Shown here piece after piece: positions 15,396-18,739 of a DNA stretch of 18,739 nt. Location: positions 1 to 18,739 of the forward strand of contig CAJUPI010000061.1 in assembly GCA_910588125.1 (NCBI GenBank). The letters are read 5' to 3'. Numbering within the stretch: the stretch's first letter is position 1; the number at the start of each line of letters is the position of its first letter. Below the pieces are notes generated by a model, which searched no databases, was not told the origin of the DNA, and was given only the letters and a program-made list of their open reading frames with translations. The DNA comes from an uncultured Lachnospiraceae bacterium. Lineage in GTDB: Bacteria; Bacillota; Clostridia; Lachnospirales; Lachnospiraceae. A program made the translations under genes and the position numbers.

Positions 15396-16361
15396 CTAAT
15401 CCTGATAAGTACCCGTTGCCTCAACTGCCTTTGCAATTCTTTCCAGGCTAATCTCCGTCGGCAGAGTGCAATCGGCACCCAGGATAAACCGTTGTGTGCC
15501 ATTCTCGCGAAGTATTTTGTGCACCTGCTGTTCAATCTCCTCCAGACTGCCATCTACCAGTACACCTGCCCGATCATCCAGTCCTCCCAGCACTACCCGA
15601 TCTTCACCCAATAGTTCTCGTCCCTCCTTAAGGGAGAGGTTTCCCTCATAAATCCCCCAATTGATGACCTTAGAAGGATATCCCAAATAGCGGGAAAGAT
15701 TCAGATGATCTTTGCACATATGCAATACATTAAAGCATGGCGCCTTCTTCTCATATTTTTCCAGCAGCCGGATCTCATATGGCCTGAAAAACGTCTCAAA
15801 TTCCTCATCTGTCATCATAGCCGTCTCTCCGCCCAACGACGCAAAATATAATCCGTCCGCCCCTGCCTCCAGACAGGCGCCACATAAATAATCCAGATAT
15901 TCGGCAATCACTTCCATCCCATGACGGAACGCTTCCGGATTCTCCCTGAGATGACGAGTCAGCGCCTGCTTATCTTCATCATACAAAGCGCCCCCTCCCA
16001 GATAATGAAAGGCAGATGCCACCATTCCATGAATCGTCGCCAACACTACCGCCTCCTGATGCATCTGCTCACATACCGCATGGATTAAATCCAGCTGCCG
16101 CCGGATAAAAGGTGCATCATGACGTATCGGTTCCAGTCTTCCCCAATCCGCCGCATCATGGAGTGCAGGATTATCTGGCAGGCTGTTTTCATTCATCACC
16201 TTGCACAGATCCGTACCGCTTTTATTGAAAAACTCCAAATGGCGCCTGACCGCCTCTTCCCCCGCCTCAAAACCTGGGGGAAAATGAAGCCAGAATCCGC
16301 CCGGTACTCGATCCGGCCTGTTCCCGGCCACAGCCGCCAGAACCCGTTCTCTTTTATTCAT
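15396..16361 (-). CDS. Uroporphyrinogen-decarboxylase-like zinc methyltransferase (MtaA/MtbA/CmuA-type)
   Basis: 321 residues from the ATG at 16361, which has AAGGAGG at ideal spacing; the longer frame upstream covers the promoter and is not coding. The URO-D fold starts with NKRERVLAAVAGNRPDRVP. Near the C-terminus it has H214-x-C216 (VLHMCKDHL) and C298 (LGADCTLP), the H-x-C...C zinc pattern of methylcobalamin-dependent methyltransferases of this superfamily. True HemE decarboxylases lack that pattern, and no other haem gene is nearby. It heads the liv-dehydrogenase operon, so it may demethylate or methylate the imported compound. No corrinoid protein is encoded in the window, so the methyl carrier is unknown. 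Some URO-D-like members have no known activity, so the reaction is inference. Confidence 0.85.
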   Translation of the reverse strand: MNKRERVLAAVAGNRPDRVPGGFWLHFPPGFEAGEEAVRRHLEFFNKSGTDLCKVMNENSLPDNPALHDAADWGRLEPIRHDAPFIRRQLDLIHAVCEQMHQEAVVLATIHGMVASAFHYLGGGALYDEDKQALTRHLRENPEAFRHGMEVIAEYLDYLCGACLEAGADGLYFASLGGETAMMTDEEFETFFRPYEIRLLEKYEKKAPCFNVLHMCKDHLNLSRYLGYPSKVINWGIYEGNLSLKEGRELLGEDRVVLGGLDDRAGVLVDGSLEEIEQQVHKILRENGTQRFILGADCTLPTEISLERIAKAVEATGTYQD

Positions 16362-16420
16362 CGAAAACCTCCTTTTTAATAATACTCTTAATAGTATTTG
16401 TAATATTATCAGATAGCTAT

Positions 16421-16449
16421 ATAATATCATTTCCATTCTTTGTTGTCAA
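16421..16449 (-). promoter_or_regulatory. Sigma-A promoter of the methyltransferase-liv-dehydrogenase operon
   Basis: On the minus strand TTGACA (16449-16444), a 17-base spacer and TATTAT (16426-16421). The leader to the start codon is about 50 bases and contains a dyad AATACT/AGTATT (16381-16386 and 16393-16398) that may be an operator. Confidence 0.82.
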
Positions 16450-16531
16450 TAAATACTACAATTATTCGACAAATAAATTTAAAATTAGAACAATTATTTG
16501 TATTAAAGCGACAAACAATTGGCTTTTACAA

Positions 16532-16560
16532 TTGACATACCGTTGTGTTCTGATTATAAT
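16532..16560 (+). promoter_or_regulatory. Sigma-A promoter of the GntR regulator gene
   Basis: TTGACA (16532-16537), a 17-base spacer and TATAAT (16555-16560): a perfect consensus promoter, divergent from the operon promoter with the two -35 boxes 82 bases apart. Confidence 0.88.
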
Positions 16561-16578
16561 TAATAATATATTATTAAT
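16559..16578. promoter_or_regulatory. Perfect 20-base palindrome, candidate GntR operator
   Basis: ATTAATAATATATTATTAAT is exactly self-complementary and covers the end of the -10 box and the expected start of transcription. A half-site differing at one of ten bases (TTTAATAATA, 16375-16384) lies in the leader of the divergent operon. The position fits autorepression by the adjacent regulator; AT-rich palindromes also arise by chance. Confidence 0.5.
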
Positions 16579-16615
16579 CATATCAATAATTCAAAATTAT
16601 AGGAGGATATCTACT

Positions 16616-17272
16616 ATGGCTGACAACACCATAAAATCTCGCATATATAATGCAATCTGGGACGACATTATCGATGGAGTATACGATTGGAATTATGTTT
16701 TTAATGAAAAAAATCTCGTTGAAATGTATCAGGTAAGCAAATCACCCGTTCGGGATGCCCTGCTCGAGCTATGCAAAGATAATATCCTGCGCAGTATCCC
16801 CCGTTACGGATATGAGATTGTCCGGATACCGGAAAAGCAACTCAGAGAAATGATTGAAATGAGAGTGATGATCGAGACCTCTAGTATCCGTAAATGCTTT
16901 CCCCACCTGCAACAAAAAGAATTCGATGCTATTCGGGATGCCAATTTGAGAAGTCGTCTTCTGCTGATGGACAAAGGCTCTACTGCCCGCCAGCTTTGGG
17001 AGGACAATATGCAGTTTCACCGACAGCTGTATTCCTTCTCCAACAATGAATTCGGAACTACGATACTGGAACGATGTATGCAAATGCAAACCATGGCTTA
17101 TGTACAGCTTTACCGCTTCACCGTGGACTCCCACAGGGTCATGACCACATCCTCCCATGAAGGCATTGAACAGTTGATTATCAATGGTGATCTGGAAGGA
17201 ACTGTCCGTGCACTCGAGAGAGATATCTGTTCGATTCAACCGGTATTGTTTTTCAGCGAGGAAAATATCTGA
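16616..17272 (+). CDS. GntR-family transcriptional regulator, FadR (FCD) subfamily
   Basis: 218 residues from the ATG at 16616, with AGGAGGA nine bases upstream; the longer open frame starts inside the promoter. Residues 5-70 form the winged helix, with the GntR signature NLVEMYQVSKSPVRDALLEL (33-52). Residues 76-212 are the helical FCD ligand domain with likely metal ligands Asp130, His135 (EDNMQFH) and His181 (SSHEGI); I do not see the usual last His, so the metal site may be atypical. FCD regulators sense small carboxylates, and this one is divergent from a transport and redox operon it probably controls. Confidence 0.92.
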   Translation: MADNTIKSRIYNAIWDDIIDGVYDWNYVFNEKNLVEMYQVSKSPVRDALLELCKDNILRSIPRYGYEIVRIPEKQLREMIEMRVMIETSSIRKCFPHLQQKEFDAIRDANLRSRLLLMDKGSTARQLWEDNMQFHRQLYSFSNNEFGTTILERCMQMQTMAYVQLYRFTVDSHRVMTTSSHEGIEQLIINGDLEGTVRALERDICSIQPVLFFSEENI

Positions 17273-17281
17273 TATAAAGAC

Positions 17282-17405
17282 AATGTCATTCCGTTCTGAG
17301 AATACTCAGCCATAGAACAAGGAGCGGGAAGCGGCGGGGAATGGTCGGCTGCTTTTTCCGGTTTCGGGATCAAGAATTCCTAAAATCTCTGATTTTTGCG
17401 AAAAG
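17282..17405 (+). repeat. Dispersed intergenic repeat, copy C (left arm of an inverted pair)
   Basis: Begins AATGTCATT nine bases after the regulator stop, with the CTGAGAATACTCAG head (a few bases shorter than in A and E) and the tail variant shared with copy B. Its segment 17310-17356 is complementary to 17505-17551 at 44 of 47 positions. Confidence 0.85.
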
Positions 17406-17460
17406 CGAACCGAAAATGCCCAAACTCGCTTTGCTCAGACAGAGTGCATTTTCGTTTCAA
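17406..17460. repeat. Centre of the inverted pair with inner hairpin
   Basis: Between copies C and D, CGAAAATGC (17411-17419) and GCATTTTCG (17446-17454) form a 9-base-pair stem around a 26-base loop. Confidence 0.55.
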
Positions 17461-17584
17461 GGCAAAACTCAGGGATTTAAGAACTTCTAAATCCCTGCAA
17501 AGTCAAAAGCAGCCGACCATTCCCCGCCTCTTCCCGCTCTTTGTTCCATGGCGTACCTTCTGAGAAAATTAACGAAACAGCATT
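17461..17584 (-). repeat. Dispersed intergenic repeat, copy D (right arm of an inverted pair)
   Basis: Minus-strand copy with the head variant of copy B and the tail variant of copies A and E. The tail holds a perfect 10-base-pair hairpin CAGGGATTTA/TAAATCCCTG (17470-17479, 17488-17497) with an 8-base loop, also present in copy E. It ends 41 bases before the reductase start. Confidence 0.85.
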
Positions 17585-17625
17585 GGATATAAAGAATTTG
17601 CCTATAAGAAAGGAGTCATAAAAAC

Positions 17626-18582
17626 ATGAGATATACAGAATTAATTTCCGCTCGGGATAAACTGCTGCTGTCCCGGCTTATATTTGGTACCGGTAGCCTT
17701 GGAAACTCCATTTGCTATGAAGATGCCGCGATTCTTCTGGACTATTACCGGGCCAAAGGCGGTACGGCCATTGACACGGCACGAATGTACGGGAATGGCG
17801 CCAGTGAAGAAACCATCGGGAGATATCTTACCCTCTCCGGCTGCCGTAATCACATAATCCTCTCCACCAAAGGCGGATTTCCACCCAAAGAAGATATGCA
17901 TCATTCCCGCATCCGTCCCGATGAACTTTTACGGGATCTGGAAGACAGCCTTCGCGCCCTGAGAACCTCTCATACAGACATTTACTTTCTTCATCGCGAT
18001 GATCCCGGCTATCCTTTGTCAGAACTGATGCCATTTTTACACAAACTGGTATCATCCGGAAAAGTTCGTTTTCTCGGCGCCTCCAACTGGTCCGCGGCGC
18101 GGATATCGCAAGCCAATGAATTTGCCGCGCTTCACAATCTTACTCCCTTCTCCATCAGCCAGATTCAATGGAGCTTAGCCGAAGCTACTCCGGCCATGTG
18201 GGCAGACGACACCATTATCTGTATGAATGAAAAAGAGGCCGCCTTTTATACGGAAACCCGCATGCCTGTCATGGCCTTCACTCCCCTAACGCGTGGCTTT
18301 TTCTCAAAAGCAATTCAGGCAGGTATCGATAGCCCTAGCATGGACTCGTTTGCCGCTTTCAAAACGCCCCTTAATCTGCTCCGCATTCAGCGTCTGCAAG
18401 TACTATGCGAAAAATATTGTACTACGCCTTCTCAGCTGTGCCACGCCTACCTGACCAATCATTTAATCTGTGGCCTGGCTGTCTTAGGCGCCAAAAATCT
18501 TTCTCACTTGGCGGACTCTCTGGCCGGCAGCGATCTGATCCTCACCCCGGAAGATATCACCTTTCTGTCTGCTGGTATGTAA
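17626..18582 (+). CDS. Aldo/keto reductase
   Basis: 318 residues, usual length. The catalytic tetrad is visible: Asp50 and Tyr55 (AIDTARMYGNG), Lys82 (LSTKGGF) and His123 (YFLHRDD). GASNW (155-159), SQIQWSL and the late GLAVLGAKN segment agree with the NADPH-binding barrel of this family. An AAGGAG lies ten bases before the ATG. It shares direction with the GntR gene but the large inverted repeat separates them, so it may have its own promoter, which I cannot see clearly. It probably acts on the same compound as the divergent operon; the substrate is unknown. Confidence 0.92.
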   Translation: MRYTELISARDKLLLSRLIFGTGSLGNSICYEDAAILLDYYRAKGGTAIDTARMYGNGASEETIGRYLTLSGCRNHIILSTKGGFPPKEDMHHSRIRPDELLRDLEDSLRALRTSHTDIYFLHRDDPGYPLSELMPFLHKLVSSGKVRFLGASNWSAARISQANEFAALHNLTPFSISQIQWSLAEATPAMWADDTIICMNEKEAAFYTETRMPVMAFTPLTRGFFSKAIQAGIDSPSMDSFAAFKTPLNLLRIQRLQVLCEKYCTTPSQLCHAYLTNHLICGLAVLGAKNLSHLADSLAGSDLILTPEDITFLSAGM

Positions 18583-18610
18583 ATGGATTTGTAAAAGAGA
18601 AGAAAGAGCC

Positions 18611-18739
18611 AATGTCATTAAATTTAGCTCTGAGAATACTCAGCCAGGGAAGAAGGAACGGGAAGCGGCGGGAAATGGTCTGCCGCTTTTGACTTTGCAG
18701 GGATTTAGAAGTCCTTAAATCCCTGAATTTTGCGTGGAA
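18611..18739 (+). repeat. Dispersed intergenic repeat, copy E (reaches the right edge)
   Basis: Plus-strand copy 28 bases after the reductase stop, 94 of 104 bases identical to copy A over the shared part. Its tail has the perfect hairpin CAGGGATTTA/TAAATCCCTG (18698-18707, 18716-18725) with loop GAAGTCCT, and continues to the window end. Confidence 0.85.

Noticed and set aside
15396..16361. HemE uroporphyrinogen decarboxylase in haem synthesis
   Set aside because: The H-x-C...C zinc pattern and the transport context point to the methyltransferase branch, and no haem genes are nearby.
9577..18739. CRISPR array suggested by the repeated sequences
   Set aside because: Copies are too long, too few, widely spaced and in both orientations.

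Overview
The window looks like a low-GC Gram-positive, most likely a gut Clostridia/Lachnospiraceae-type genome. The support is strong AGGAGG-like ribosome sites, sigma-A promoters with 17-base spacers, a BlaI/BlaR1-type regulatory pair without a penicillin-binding sensor, and a Liv-type transporter joined to a uroporphyrinogen-decarboxylase-like methyltransferase. This assignment is inference from gene style, not from a marker gene.

Left part (about 119-7176, minus strand, visibly AT-rich): four tightly packed genes read right to left. They encode a ComEC-like metallo-beta-lactamase-fold hydrolase, a trypsin-like protease fused to a STAND/NACHT-like P-loop NTPase, a helical-repeat protein with a TIR/deoxyribosyltransferase-like N-domain, and a soluble VirD4/TraG-like coupling ATPase with an unusual Walker A motif and a helical-repeat tail. 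No relaxase, pilus or other conjugation gene is present. The set looks like an NTP-dependent conflict (anti-phage or anti-plasmid) system and is the most interesting content here.

Middle (7421-9323, minus): a BlaI/MecI-family repressor and an M56 BlaR1-like membrane protease, driven by a clear promoter that overlaps a dyad. They lie directly upstream of the four-gene operon on the same strand, and I see no terminator or good promoter in the 244-base gap. An intergenic zone (about 9324-9995) follows, holding a dispersed repeat copy, a cluster of stacked hairpins and a Rho-independent terminator.

Right part (9996-18582, richer in GC): a catabolic locus. From a promoter at 16421-16449 the minus strand carries a URO-D-like zinc methyltransferase, livH, livM, livG, livF (broken by a one-base frameshift), a Liv-type lipoprotein substrate-binding protein and a KduD-like short-chain dehydrogenase, ending at the terminator near 9962-9990. 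Divergently, a FadR-type GntR regulator and an aldo/keto reductase are on the plus strand. Two perfect-looking sigma-A promoters face away from each other, and a 20-base perfect palindrome overlaps the regulator promoter. The locus probably imports a small acid or amino-acid-like compound and processes it by methyl transfer and NAD(P)-dependent redox steps; the substrate is unknown.

Five copies of one roughly 125-base repeat family (1-104, 9577-9705, 17282-17405, 17461-17584, 18611-18739) sit between these cassettes, two of them as a large inverted pair. They mark the borders of the gene blocks.
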